Shown in pieces: positions 24,849 to 35,603 of a stretch of DNA of 64,000 nt. The position numbers and the translations under genes are program-made. The notes under the pieces were generated by a model that saw only the letters and a list, made by a program, of their open reading frames with translations, searched no databases and was not told where the DNA came from. Numbering within the stretch: position 1 is the stretch's first letter; every line of letters begins with the position of its first letter. The DNA comes from Deinococcus planocerae (GTDB lineage: Bacteria; Deinococcota; Deinococci; Deinococcales; Deinococcaceae), in NCBI RefSeq assembly GCF_002869765.1, contig NZ_PNOR01000006.1, positions 62,001 through 126,000 on the forward strand, given 5' to 3'.

Positions 24849-26121
24849 CCTCTTCCCGCCGCCTCTCCCGGCTGCGCGCCCTGCAAGTCGGCGGGCTGAG
24901 CCTCGCCGCCCTGTCATTGGGGGGCTTCGCCGTGCTGGGGGCGCCGGGCTCGTCGCCCCTCCAGGCCGCCCAGGGGACAGGCCGCGTGCCGCACTTCACC
25001 CTGCTCCTCGCCGGGCGGGACATCGTGTACTGCTACTACCGCACGCCCTGCCAGGATCAGGACCAGCGCACCGGGCTCGTCCAACCCCCGAACACCGACA
25101 CCCTGATGCTCGTGAAGGTGGACGCCGGGCGCCTGAGCGTGTTGAACATCCCGCGCGACACGAATGTCGGGGAGTTCGACCCCCGGGAGCCTATCGCCGC
25201 GCAGAAGGTGAACAGCCGCTACTGGTCGGGGGGACCGCAGGCCCTGACCCGCGCGGTGGAGACGATCACGGGCGAACGGGTGGACGCCTACGTGGTCGTG
25301 CGCACCGACTACGTGGCGCGGGTGATCGACGCGCTCGGCGGCCTCGACGTGACGGTGCCGGAGGGCGGCATCGAGTGGGTCGATCAGGCGGCGGGGGTGG
25401 ACCTGCGCCTCCCGGCGGGGCCGCACCACCTCGGCGGCGAACAGGCCGTGCTCTTCTTGCGGGTGCGCAAGGGCTTCGGGGACGACTACGGGCGCATCGA
25501 CCACCAGAAGCAGGCCTTGACCCAGCTCGCCGCGCGGCTGCGGTCGCCGCAGGGGCTGGCGGCCTTGCCCACCATCCTGGGCGGCATCGGCCACGGGGTG
25601 GAGACGAACGTGGACCCCAGTCTCCTGACCACCCTGCTGCCGCACCTGCCGCAGCTCAAGCTCTCCTTCGCCACCCTGCCCACCCGGGCGATTCCGGGCA
25701 CCTTCAACCTCGCGCCGGACCGGGAGGCGCTCGCGCGGGTGTGGGAGCAGGGGGCGGGGACCACGGCCTCCCGGGCGGCGCCGGACGTGAGCGTGCAGGT
25801 GGTGGACGCGAGCGGCGCGAGCCTCGGCGTGGGGCTGACGCGGGCGCTGCGGGCGCTGGGGTACACTCGCGTAACGCTGGAGGCCGCGCCCCCCAGCCGC
25901 GAGGCGAGCCAGGTGCTGACCGGACAGAGCGTGGAGGCCGCGAACGAACTCGCGGGCGCGCTGGGGCTGCCGCGGCTCCAGGGTGAGCGCTTCCCGGTTT
26001 CGGCGGGCGAGGTCGGTATCCTGCTGGGGGCCGACGCCCGCGTCAGCCTCGCCGCCCTCGCCGCACTCAGCCGGGGCGGCGACCGGCCTCGTCTCAGTCG
26101 CGTGCCCACCACGGAGAACCC

Positions 26122-26125
<4 letters not shown>
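24845..26125 (+). CDS. LytR-CpsA-Psr family glycopolymer transferase with C-terminal LytR domain
   Basis: A 426-residue envelope enzyme. A signal-anchor helix at about residues 13-32 is followed by the LCP domain (LLLAGRD, LSVLNIPRDTNV, AQKVNSRYW, FLRVRKGFGDDYGRIDHQKQAL with the conserved Arg/Asp). A LytR_C domain begins VSVQVVDASGASLG (about residue 310). LCP proteins attach polymers from polyprenyl-phosphate to cell wall or surface. The ATGA overlaps at both ends show tight coupling with yqeK and rsfS. Confidence 0.88.
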
Positions 26126-26511
<386 letters not shown>

Positions 26512-26518
26512 AGGCCGC

Positions 26519-26573
26519 CAGCTTCCAGCCGCCAGCCACCGGCGCGGGAGTCCTGGCTGGCGACTGGAAGCTG
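26519..26573. terminator. 20-bp-arm hairpin ending the cdaA-rsfS operon
   Basis: CAGCTTCCAGCCGCCAGCCA (26519-26538) and TGGCTGGCGACTGGAAGCTG (26554-26573) are inverted repeats with one mismatch and a 15-nt loop. There is no T-tract. It is one of several word-repeat hairpins (CAGCTTCCAGC, CGCCAGC) in this genome and probably ends or protects the operon transcript. Confidence 0.65.
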
Positions 26574-26628
26574 GCCGCTGACCGCCTGCCCTGACATCCG
26601 CCTGACCTCGCGCCCCACAATGAGGGCC

Positions 26629-28298
<1,670 letters not shown>

Positions 28299-28330
28299 GT
28301 CGGCCCGGGGAACACTTCGGACACAAGAAG

Positions 28331-28366
28331 AAGGGAGGAGCCTCCGGTGCTCCCCCCTCCTCTCCT
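28331..28366. terminator. Convergent hairpin between phoR and the WGxxGxxG gene
   Basis: AAGGGAGGAGC and GCTCCCCCCTCC(TCTCCTT) can pair with one mismatch around CTCCGGT. It sits in the 79-bp gap between two converging genes and may stop both transcripts. Confidence 0.5.
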
Positions 28367-28377
28367 TGAACTGTGCC

Positions 28378-29103
28378 TCAGCGGCGCGGCCCGTCGGTCG
28401 GTCCACCCAACCGGACCTCGGTGCGCTGCCCGCCGCCCCGGCCCGCCAGCCCCGCGAGGCCGATCAAGCCGAGCAGCCCCCACGGGAAGCCACGGTTGTT
28501 GTTCGTGGTGGTCGTGGTCTCGGTCGTCGTGGCCGCACCCGCCGTCGCCGCATCGGTCGCCGTCGTGTCCGTACCCGTCGTGTCGGTCGTCGTGGTGTCG
28601 GTACCCGTCGTGTCGGTGGTCGTCGCGTCCGTACCGGTGGTCGTGGCGTCCGTCCCCGTCGTCGCCGTGTCCGTGCCGGTCGTGTCGGTGGTCGCGGTGT
28701 CGGTTGCAGTCGCGTCCGTACCGGTGGTATCGGTGGTCGTGGTGTCGGTTCCCGTCGTCGCCGTGTCCGTAGCGGTAGTATCCGTGCCGGTGGCGTCGGT
28801 CCCCTGGACCTCGTTCCCAGCGGTGCCGTCGCTCTCGGTCTGGGTGGTGACGTTGTCGTTCTGGACGCCTGTATCCGTGCCGGTGGTATCGGTCCCCTGG
28901 ACCTCGTTCCCGGCGGTGCCGTCGCTCTCGGTCTGGGTGGTGATGTTGTCGTTCTGGACGCCGGTGTCCGTGCCCGTGGTACCCGTGGCGGTCGTATCGG
29001 TCGTCGTCGTGTCGTTGGTGGCCGCGTCTGTCTGCGCCGTCGCCATCACCGGAGTGGAGACGAGGGCCAGGGCGAGAATCAGGTTACGCATATTGGGGGT
29101 CAT
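28378..29103 (-). CDS. Secreted Thr/Asp/Gly-repeat protein with WGxxGxxG C-terminal anchor
   Basis: A 241-residue surface protein. An N-terminal signal peptide (LILALALVSTPVMATAQ) precedes about 170 residues of TDTTGTD-type low-complexity repeat, including two nearly identical 31-residue units (43-73 and 74-104). The C-terminus is NNRGFPWGLLGLIGLAGLAG followed by an Arg-containing tail. It fits the WGxxGxxG sorting or anchor class seen in Deinococcus and cyanobacteria. Ribosome site GGAGGAC is 4 nt before the ATG. It probably forms an extended, very acidic envelope component. Confidence 0.78.
   Translation of the reverse strand: MTPNMRNLILALALVSTPVMATAQTDAATNDTTTTDTTATGTTGTDTGVQNDNITTQTESDGTAGNEVQGTDTTGTDTGVQNDNVTTQTESDGTAGNEVQGTDATGTDTTATDTATTGTDTTTTDTTGTDATATDTATTDTTGTDTATTGTDATTTGTDATTTDTTGTDTTTTDTTGTDTTATDAATAGAATTTETTTTTNNNRGFPWGLLGLIGLAGLAGRGGGQRTEVRLGGPTDGPRR
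28792..28977 (-). repeat. Two tandem 93-bp units inside the repeat protein gene
   Basis: The unit contains GVQNDN(I/V)TTQTESDGTA and is 31 codons long. The copies start 93 bp apart and are almost identical in DNA, so the duplication is recent compared with the shorter, more diverged TTDTTGTD repeats beside it. Confidence 0.75.
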
Positions 29104-29164
29104 TCAGTCCTCCGGCAGGGGCAATCGAGGGGAAGTCGTCGGGCTCGGATGGGGAGGGTCGGGC

Positions 29165-30082
29165 TTACTTGCGGTTGTTCCGCAGGTCGTCGTCGTCGCC
29201 CGTCACCCGCACGTCGCCCGTCTGGTTGACCTCCAGCACCTCGCGGCCCACCGTATCGGTGACCGTCTGTTGCTCGGTCACGACGCGCTTGCCAACCTCG
29301 ACCTCTTCGGTCACGAAGGCCTGCTTGCTGACCTGGGCGCGCTCGGCCTCCAGGTCCACCCGCACGGTCTGCGTCTCGCCCGCCGAGAGCACGTCACCCT
29401 GCACCGGCTGCGGGTTGCTCACGGGGTGACGCTCGATGATCACTTCCTCGCGCTGCACCGGCACGCTCACGGTCTCCTGGTGGGTCTCCACCCGCTTGCC
29501 GATCTGCACGCTCCCCGCGCGGTACTTTTCCTTGTTGACCGTCAGGCGCTCTTCCAGAAGCTGGAGGCGGTCGGGCGTCTTGAACATCCGGTCCCGGGCC
29601 TCGCGGTCGTAAGAAGCGCCCGCCGCACCCGTGGCCGCGGTGCCCATCGCCGCGTCACCCATCGTGGTGCCCGTCACGGCGGTCGTGGTGGTCGTCGAGG
29701 TCGTGGTCCCCATCGCGGTGTTCGCGCCGCGCAGCACCCGCTCGTCGCTCTCCTCGACGTCGAAGACGTACTCCTCGTTCTCGTCGTAGCGGTGCAGCGA
29801 GGAGAGCTGGCCTGCGCTCATGCTGTCGAAGTACACGCCGTCGTTCTCGATCCGCGCGTAGCCGATGGGCACGATCAGCGCGCCGTTGAGGCTGCCGTTG
29901 TCGTCATCGACGAGCAGGTAACGGATCTTGCCGTAGTCGTCGTCGACGAGCACGTCGCGGATGGTGCCGATCTGGCGTCCGCCGGCGTAGGCGGTCGCGC
30001 CCACGGGGTTGTACATTCCCGCGTCCTGGAAGTCCTCGCGGTAGCTGTTGGAAATGTCGGACAGACGATGAAGGTGTGGCAT
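29165..30082 (-). CDS. PRC-barrel and DUF2382 stress protein
   Basis: A 305-residue protein. The N-terminal PRC-barrel (residues 20-100, GATAYAGGRQIGTIRDVLVDDDYGKIRYLLVD) is followed by an acidic segment, a Thr/Ala/Gly linker, and a C-terminal YsnF/AvaK-type DUF2382 domain (LTVNKEKYRAGSVQIGKRV ... VPVQREEVIIERHPV). This pairing is common in stress- and desiccation-induced proteins; a ligand is unknown. The start at 30082 is behind AAGGAGAAG; a longer ORF upstream is rejected. The repeat protein lies downstream on the same strand. Confidence 0.82.
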   Translation of the reverse strand: MPHLHRLSDISNSYREDFQDAGMYNPVGATAYAGGRQIGTIRDVLVDDDYGKIRYLLVDDDNGSLNGALIVPIGYARIENDGVYFDSMSAGQLSSLHRYDENEEYVFDVEESDERVLRGANTAMGTTTSTTTTTAVTGTTMGDAAMGTAATGAAGASYDREARDRMFKTPDRLQLLEERLTVNKEKYRAGSVQIGKRVETHQETVSVPVQREEVIIERHPVSNPQPVQGDVLSAGETQTVRVDLEAERAQVSKQAFVTEEVEVGKRVVTEQQTVTDTVGREVLEVNQTGDVRVTGDDDDLRNNRK

Positions 30083-30136
30083 GTTCTTCTCCTTGTGGGG
30101 TACGACTTGACTTCGCGGCCATTGTGCGAAATGCAA

Positions 30137-30167
30137 CTTCACCTTGCCTGAGAAAGTTAAGGTGAAG
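30137..30167. promoter_or_regulatory. Inverted repeat CTTCACCTT-13-AAGGTGAAG upstream of the PRC-barrel gene
   Basis: Perfect 9-bp arms in an AT-richer part of the 319-bp gap between the divergent PRC-barrel gene and phoU. The position 55 bp before the PRC-barrel ATG fits an operator or a hairpin in the 5' region. The rest of the gap (30168-30400) holds no supported gene. Confidence 0.5.
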
Positions 30168-30401
30168 GGTTGAAAATAACGCTCTCTGAAGCCCAGACAA
30201 ACGTGCGATTAAAGCCGAGCGGTGTTGTTGAGAGGGGGATACCGAAGCCGGGCGGGTGCCTCCATGAAAAGCCGTCCGGTTCGTCCCATGTCCCCCTCAG
30301 ACACGAGGATTTCCAACGGGCCCGGGGCCCGGGGCGGGGGCGTCACCGTTCCATGACCCGCCCGCCCCACCGGGAGTGGTACGTTCCTGACAGGAGCCCC
30401 C

Positions 30402-31046
<645 letters not shown>

Positions 31047-31052
31047 GGGAAC

Positions 31053-31373
31053 ATGGATGCCCCACCCGGAGGTGAGTTGGCGAGGGAAACCGTTCTTGCC
31101 GCTCTCGTCCGTGCTTTGCTCGGTGTCATCACGCCGGAAATCCGCCGCGTAGGCTTTGTGTTGGACGGGCGAAAGATTCAGGTGGTGTGTATTCACGACG
31201 GCTCACCCGGCAAGAGCCTGCGCGAAGACATGAACGACGTGGAAGGCCACATCCTGGGTGACTTCGCCCCGCATGTGGCGGTAGAAATCCAACTGGCTCG
31301 GATAGAGACTCCACAGCCCATAGCGAGGGAAGCGGTCTGGGGCTATGCCCGGAAAGAATCGAATCTTTCCTGA
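31053..31373 (+). CDS. Hypothetical protein (106 aa)
   Basis: A 106-residue soluble protein starting 6 bp after phoU. It has an alpha/beta pattern (ETVLAALVRALLGVITPEIRRVGFVLDGRKIQVVCIHDG) and a mid segment REDMNDVEGHILGDF. Composition is somewhat AT-richer than the neighbours. I do not recognise the family; it resembles small immunity-type orphans only in size and style. No clear ribosome site is seen. Confidence 0.55.
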   Translation: MDAPPGGELARETVLAALVRALLGVITPEIRRVGFVLDGRKIQVVCIHDGSPGKSLREDMNDVEGHILGDFAPHVAVEIQLARIETPQPIAREAVWGYARKESNLS

Positions 31374-31400
31374 CGCTTACTCCCCCGTCACAATGCGCCC

Positions 31401-32741
31401 ATGACCCATCTTCCGGCGGACTTCCTGTGGGGCGCGGCGACGGCGGCCTACCAGATCGAGGGGGCGGTGCGCGAGGGCGGGCGCGGCGCGAGCATCTGGG
31501 ACACCTTCTCCCACACCTGGGGGCACGTGAAGGGCGGCGACACCGGGGACGTGGCCTGCGACCACTACCACCGTTACCAGGAGGACGTGGCGCTGATGCG
31601 GGACCTCGGGCTCTCGGCCTACCGCTTCAGCGTCGCGTGGCCGCGCATCCAACCCGAGGGCCGCGGGCGGGCGAACGAGGCGGGCCTCGCCTTCTACGAC
31701 CGGCTGGTGGACGAGCTGCTGGGGGTGGGCATCCAGCCGTGGGCGACCCTCTTCCACTGGGACCTGCCGCAGGCGCTGGAGGACGCGGGCGGCTGGAGAA
31801 GTCGCGACACGGCCCACCGCTTCGAGGAGTACGCCTTCCTGATCGGGGAGCGGCTGGCCGACCGGGTGGCGGGTTTCATGACGCTGAACGAGCCCGTCGT
31901 CGTGTTCCTGCTGGGGCACATCTTCGGGAACCACGCGCCGGGGAAGCGGCTGGGGCTCGCCGGGTTTCCGGTGGCGCACCACCAACTCCTCGGGCACGGG
32001 CTGGCGGTGCGGGCGCTGCGCGAGGCGGGGGCGCGGCGGGTAGGAATCGCCAACAACTACGCCCCCGCCTGGCCCGCCAGCGACCGGGAGGCGGACGGGC
32101 GGGCGGCGGCGCGGATGGACGCGTGGCGCAACTGGCTCTTTACCGACCCGCTGCTCAGGGGCGAGTACCCGGCAGAGGTCACCGAACTGCTGTCCGAGCG
32201 CGTGCCCGGGGCGCTGGAGGCGGTGCGGCCCGGCGACCTCGATCTCATCCGCGAGCCTCTCGACTTCCTGGGTGTGAACTACTACCAGCCCGACTGGGTG
32301 CGCGCCGACCTCTTCTCGCCGTTCGGGGGACACACGGGGAGCGTGCCAGGGCGCGAGAAGACGGGCTTCGGCTGGTCCGTCGTGCCCGAGGGGTTGACCC
32401 AGGCGCTCACTGGACTCAAGGAGCGGTACGGCGACACCTGCCCGCCCCTGTACGTCACCGAGAGCGGCTGCTCCTCCCCCGACCGGGTAGACGAGCGGGG
32501 ACGCGTGCGCGACGAGGCCCGCATCCGCTACCACGAGGCTCACCTGGAGGCCGTGTGGGAGGCGATGACCCGGGGGGCGGACGTGCGCGGGTACTTCGCG
32601 TGGAGCCTGCTCGACAACTTCGAGTGGGCGGAGGGGTACAGCCAGCGCTTCGGCCTCGTCCACGTGGATTTCGAGACGCTGACCCGAACGCCGAAGGACA
32701 GCTACTTCTGGCTTCAGGAGTACCTGCGGGGGCGGGGGTAG
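31401..32741 (+). CDS. bglA: Family 1 beta-glucosidase
   Basis: A 446-residue GH1 enzyme that hydrolyses beta-glucosides with retention. The N-terminal signature FLWGAATAAYQIEGA, acid/base Glu164 in TLNEP and nucleophile Glu354 in YVTESG (usually TENG) are all present. There is no signal peptide, so it is cytosolic and acts on imported disaccharides. CACAAT lies 6 nt before the ATG. No sugar transporter is adjacent. Confidence 0.93.
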   Translation: MTHLPADFLWGAATAAYQIEGAVREGGRGASIWDTFSHTWGHVKGGDTGDVACDHYHRYQEDVALMRDLGLSAYRFSVAWPRIQPEGRGRANEAGLAFYDRLVDELLGVGIQPWATLFHWDLPQALEDAGGWRSRDTAHRFEEYAFLIGERLADRVAGFMTLNEPVVVFLLGHIFGNHAPGKRLGLAGFPVAHHQLLGHGLAVRALREAGARRVGIANNYAPAWPASDREADGRAAARMDAWRNWLFTDPLLRGEYPAEVTELLSERVPGALEAVRPGDLDLIREPLDFLGVNYYQPDWVRADLFSPFGGHTGSVPGREKTGFGWSVVPEGLTQALTGLKERYGDTCPPLYVTESGCSSPDRVDERGRVRDEARIRYHEAHLEAVWEAMTRGADVRGYFAWSLLDNFEWAEGYSQRFGLVHVDFETLTRTPKDSYFWLQEYLRGRG

Positions 32742-32817
32742 GGGGCTCAGGGCGCGTTTCAACGAGGTCGTTGCCGCCTCGTGCGTGTGGAGTGCCGCTC
32801 GGCAGCCTGGTGGGGGC

Positions 32818-32848
32818 TTGACCTTCCCGCTGCCGGAACGCCTAGCGT
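32818..32848 (+). promoter_or_regulatory. MerR-type promoter with 19-bp spacer (TTGACC-19-TAGCGT)
   Basis: TTGACC (32818-32823) and TAGCGT (32843-32848) are 19 bp apart, the long spacing typical of promoters twisted open by MerR regulators. TTCC and GGAA form a small dyad inside it. The -10 is 6 nt before the ATG of the MerR gene, so autoregulation and a leaderless mRNA are predicted. Confidence 0.55.
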
Positions 32849-32854
32849 GCCGTG

Positions 32855-33673
32855 ATGCGAGGTCGCCTGATCATCTCCCGGTTCGCCGTCCTGACGGGCC
32901 TCTCCCCAAGAACCCTGCGGTACTACGACGAGATCGGCCTGCTGTGTCCCGAGGCCACGGACGAACTCACCGGCTACCGGTACTACGGCGTCACCCAGGT
33001 TGACCTGGCCGTCCGGGTCCGCCGCTGGCGTGAATTGGGGCTGCCCCTCGACGAGATTCAACGCCTGATCGACCGGCCAGACCGCGCGAGGGAGGTCTTT
33101 CTTCGTCACGAGCAACGCCTGAGCGCCGAGATCGAGAACCGCCAGCGGTCCCTGCTGCACCTGCGCCCCTTTCTCCAGGAGAACCCTATGGACTACCGCA
33201 CCGAGCAGCTTTCCCCCCGGCAAACCCTCACCGTCCGCACCCGTCTCCAGCCACCCCACTACGAGGTCATCCCCGAGGCGTTGCGGGAACTGATGATGTA
33301 CACCAAGGCCCGGGGTTACCGGCCCGACGCTCCCAGCTTCTTCGTCCACCACAACGACGACCGGGGCGAAGGAAGCTCGGTCGAGGTGTGCCTGCCCGTC
33401 GCAGGGGACGTGCAACCCGCTGGACGAATAGAGGTGAAGACGTTCGGGGGCGGGCTCGTCTTCGTGGGGCGGTTCGTGGGTCCCTACGACAAGACGGGCG
33501 CCGCGTACGCCGCGGTGGTGGAAGAGGCGCTGCGGCGTGGGCTCAGCATCACGGGGGTGACGGCTGAGTTCTACGTGAAGAGTGTGCCGGACACCCCGAA
33601 CCCGGAGGAGTACGAGACGGACATCGCCTTCTTCCTCGAAGACCTGGGGGAGACGGGGCGACCCCTGACCTGA
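32855..33673 (+). CDS. MerR-family regulator with GyrI-like effector domain
   Basis: A 272-residue activator. The N-terminal winged helix-turn-helix [23 protein letters not shown] continues to GYRYYGVTQ and a coiled-coil linker ([22 protein letters not shown]). A C-terminal GyrI-like, BmrR-type ligand domain follows ([12 protein letters not shown] ... [10 protein letters not shown]). Such proteins sense hydrophobic cations or drugs. An ABC exporter lies convergent 7 bp downstream and could be a target. ATG at 32855 preferred over GTG at 32852. Confidence 0.85.
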   Translation: MRGRLIISRFAVLTGLSPRTLRYYDEIGLLCPEATDELTGYRYYGVTQVDLAVRVRRWRELGLPLDEIQRLIDRPDRAREVFLRHEQRLSAEIENRQRSLLHLRPFLQENPMDYRTEQLSPRQTLTVRTRLQPPHYEVIPEALRELMMYTKARGYRPDAPSFFVHHNDDRGEGSSVEVCLPVAGDVQPAGRIEVKTFGGGLVFVGRFVGPYDKTGAAYAAVVEEALRRGLSITGVTAEFYVKSVPDTPNPEEYETDIAFFLEDLGETGRPLT

Positions 33674-33680
33674 AGAATCC

Positions 33681-35480
33681 TCACGCCTCCTCCGCCCACA
33701 GCGCCCGCATCTCCGCGCTGCGCTCCAGCAGTTCGGGGAGGGTCCCCTCGCCCGTCAGGCGCCCGCCCTCCAGGATCAGGATGCGGTCGGCGCGGGTCAG
33801 GGCGGCGCGGCGGTGGGAGACGACGAGGCAGGTCGTGCCCTCCTCGCGGAAGAGGCCCTCCCACAGCAGGGCTTCCGTGCGGGCGTCGAGCGCACTCGAC
33901 ACGTCGTCGAACACGAGGAGGTCGGCGTGTTGGGCGAGCATCCGGGCGACCGCCGTGCGCTGCACCTGCCCGCCCGAGAGCTTGACCCCGCGCGCCCCGA
34001 CCTGGGTGTTGAGCCCCCCCGGGAGCCCCGCGAGGTCGGGTTCGAGAACGGCCAGCCGCACGGCTCGCCCCAGCCGTTCCTCGCCTGCGCCCGTCAGCAC
34101 GTTCTCGCGCAGGGTCTCGGAGAAGAGGCCGGGCAGTTGCGACGTGTACGCCGCGCGGGGCGGCACGAGGAAGGTGGCGGGGTCGGGCACCTCCTCCCCG
34201 TTCCAGAGGAGGCGGCCCTCATCAATGGGGATCAGGCCCAGGAGGGCCCGCAGCAGGGTCGTCTTCCCGCTGCCGATGCGCCCGGTGACGACCACGAACT
34301 CGCCCCGGCGCACGGTGAAGCTCACGTCGGTCACGCCCAGACCGCTGGCGTGGTGGGCGGTCAAGCCTTCGATGCGCAGCTCACGCAGGGGGAGGGGCCG
34401 GGGGGCAGGGAGGGGGGCGGGCGGGTCCTCGTGGAGGAAGGTGGGGTGGTGGGCGACGGGGGTGCCGGGGGGCGCGTCCTGCAAGAGGCGCTCCATGCGG
34501 TCGTAGCTGACCCCGGTACGGCGGTGGCGGGCGATGGCGTCGCCGAAAAAGCCCATGCTTCCGGTCAGGCGCGGCAGCAGGCCGATGAAGAGCACGAAGT
34601 CGGCCACGTCCATCGCGCCGCCGCGCACCCGGCTCGCGCCGAGGAGGAGCACCAGCCCGACCGCCACGTTCACCATGTTGGTGTTCACGCCCCGGATCAG
34701 CTCGGTGAGGAGCACGTCGCGCAGGGCGGCGCGGCGGCGGACCTCTCCCAGCGCGGCGAGGTGCGCGACCATGCCCCCCTCGCGGGCGGCGAGCTTGACC
34801 GCCGAGACGGCCCCGAACGTCTCGCCGATGAAGTCGGTCACCCGGGCGGTCGCCTCGCGCAGGCGGCGGCGGTAGGCGCGGATGACGGGCGAGAGGCGCT
34901 GCACGAACACGACCATCAGGAGCAAGGGCGCGCACACGAGCGCGGTGATGAGGGGGTCCACCCGGCTCATCAGCAAGGCGGCGATCACCGAGTAGGCGAC
35001 GAAGCCCACCCCGTCCACCCAGACCTCGGTGTAGGCGGCCACGTCGTCCACGTCGTCGCGGAAGCGGCTGACCGCCTCGGCGGGCGTGTCGGGCAGGCGG
35101 CGCGAGCCCCGCGCGGTGAGCAGATACGCGAGCAGGTTGCGCCGCACGAGCGCGTCGAGCGTGTACCACAGCTCGATCCAGACCCGGAACCCCCCGTAGA
35201 AGATGCCGAAGCGGCTGACCCGCACGAACGCGAACCACCCGACCGCCACCCACGCCGCCGCCAGGGCCGTGTTGATGCCTTCCCCGCCCACCCGCAGCCG
35301 CTCGGCCTCCTCCAACTGCCGGAACACGTCGCTCACCGCCACCGTGAGCAGGGCGGGCGTGATCCGCACCAGCGTCCACAGCAGGAGGTTGACCGCGAAG
35401 AGCCACGGGCGGTAGGCGAAAAGGCGCCCGGAGAGGGCGAGCGTGCGGTCCTGGGCGGCGGGGGGCGGGGAGGTGGTCAT
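33681..35480 (-). CDS. ABC exporter half-transporter with degenerate Walker B
   Basis: A 599-residue membrane-ATPase fusion. Six-helix transmembrane domain (residues 20-300) and nucleotide-binding domain: Walker A GRIGSGKTTLL, signature LSGGQ (canonical), Walker B LLVFDDVSSALD with Asp where the catalytic Glu normally sits, and H-loop VVSHRR. It lies next to a partner half-transporter with the opposite defects, so the two probably form a heterodimeric exporter. The start at 35480 is behind GGAGCC. Substrate unknown; multidrug or lipid export is plausible. Confidence 0.88.
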   Translation of the reverse strand: MTTSPPPAAQDRTLALSGRLFAYRPWLFAVNLLLWTLVRITPALLTVAVSDVFRQLEEAERLRVGGEGINTALAAAWVAVGWFAFVRVSRFGIFYGGFRVWIELWYTLDALVRRNLLAYLLTARGSRRLPDTPAEAVSRFRDDVDDVAAYTEVWVDGVGFVAYSVIAALLMSRVDPLITALVCAPLLLMVVFVQRLSPVIRAYRRRLREATARVTDFIGETFGAVSAVKLAAREGGMVAHLAALGEVRRRAALRDVLLTELIRGVNTNMVNVAVGLVLLLGASRVRGGAMDVADFVLFIGLLPRLTGSMGFFGDAIARHRRTGVSYDRMERLLQDAPPGTPVAHHPTFLHEDPPAPLPAPRPLPLRELRIEGLTAHHASGLGVTDVSFTVRRGEFVVVTGRIGSGKTTLLRALLGLIPIDEGRLLWNGEEVPDPATFLVPPRAAYTSQLPGLFSETLRENVLTGAGEERLGRAVRLAVLEPDLAGLPGGLNTQVGARGVKLSGGQVQRTAVARMLAQHADLLVFDDVSSALDARTEALLWEGLFREEGTTCLVVSHRRAALTRADRILILEGGRLTGEGTLPELLERSAEMRALWAEEA

Positions 35481-35500
35481 GGGAGGCTCCGGGGGCGGTG

Positions 35501-35586
35501 AGTGGGGCGTGGTCCATGGTGGGTGGGAAAAGCCGGGGAGCGAGGGCGGGAGCAGGAGCGGTCTCCTCCACGGACCACGCCCCACT
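35501..35586. repeat. 15-bp-arm inverted repeat between the two ABC genes
   Basis: AGTGGGGCGTGGTCC (35501-35515) and GGACCACGCCCCACT (35572-35586) are perfect inverted copies with 56 bp between them. It fills the space between two genes of one unit and belongs to the family of word-repeat hairpins in this window. Confidence 0.6.
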
Positions 35587-35603
35587 TCCCACTGACCGCC
35601 CCC

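Noticed and set aside
28373..30151. Plus-strand frame of nearly 600 codons with Val/Ser repeats
   Set aside because: Mirror image of the Thr/Asp repeat gene and the PRC-barrel gene, which have signal peptide, ribosome sites and known domains.
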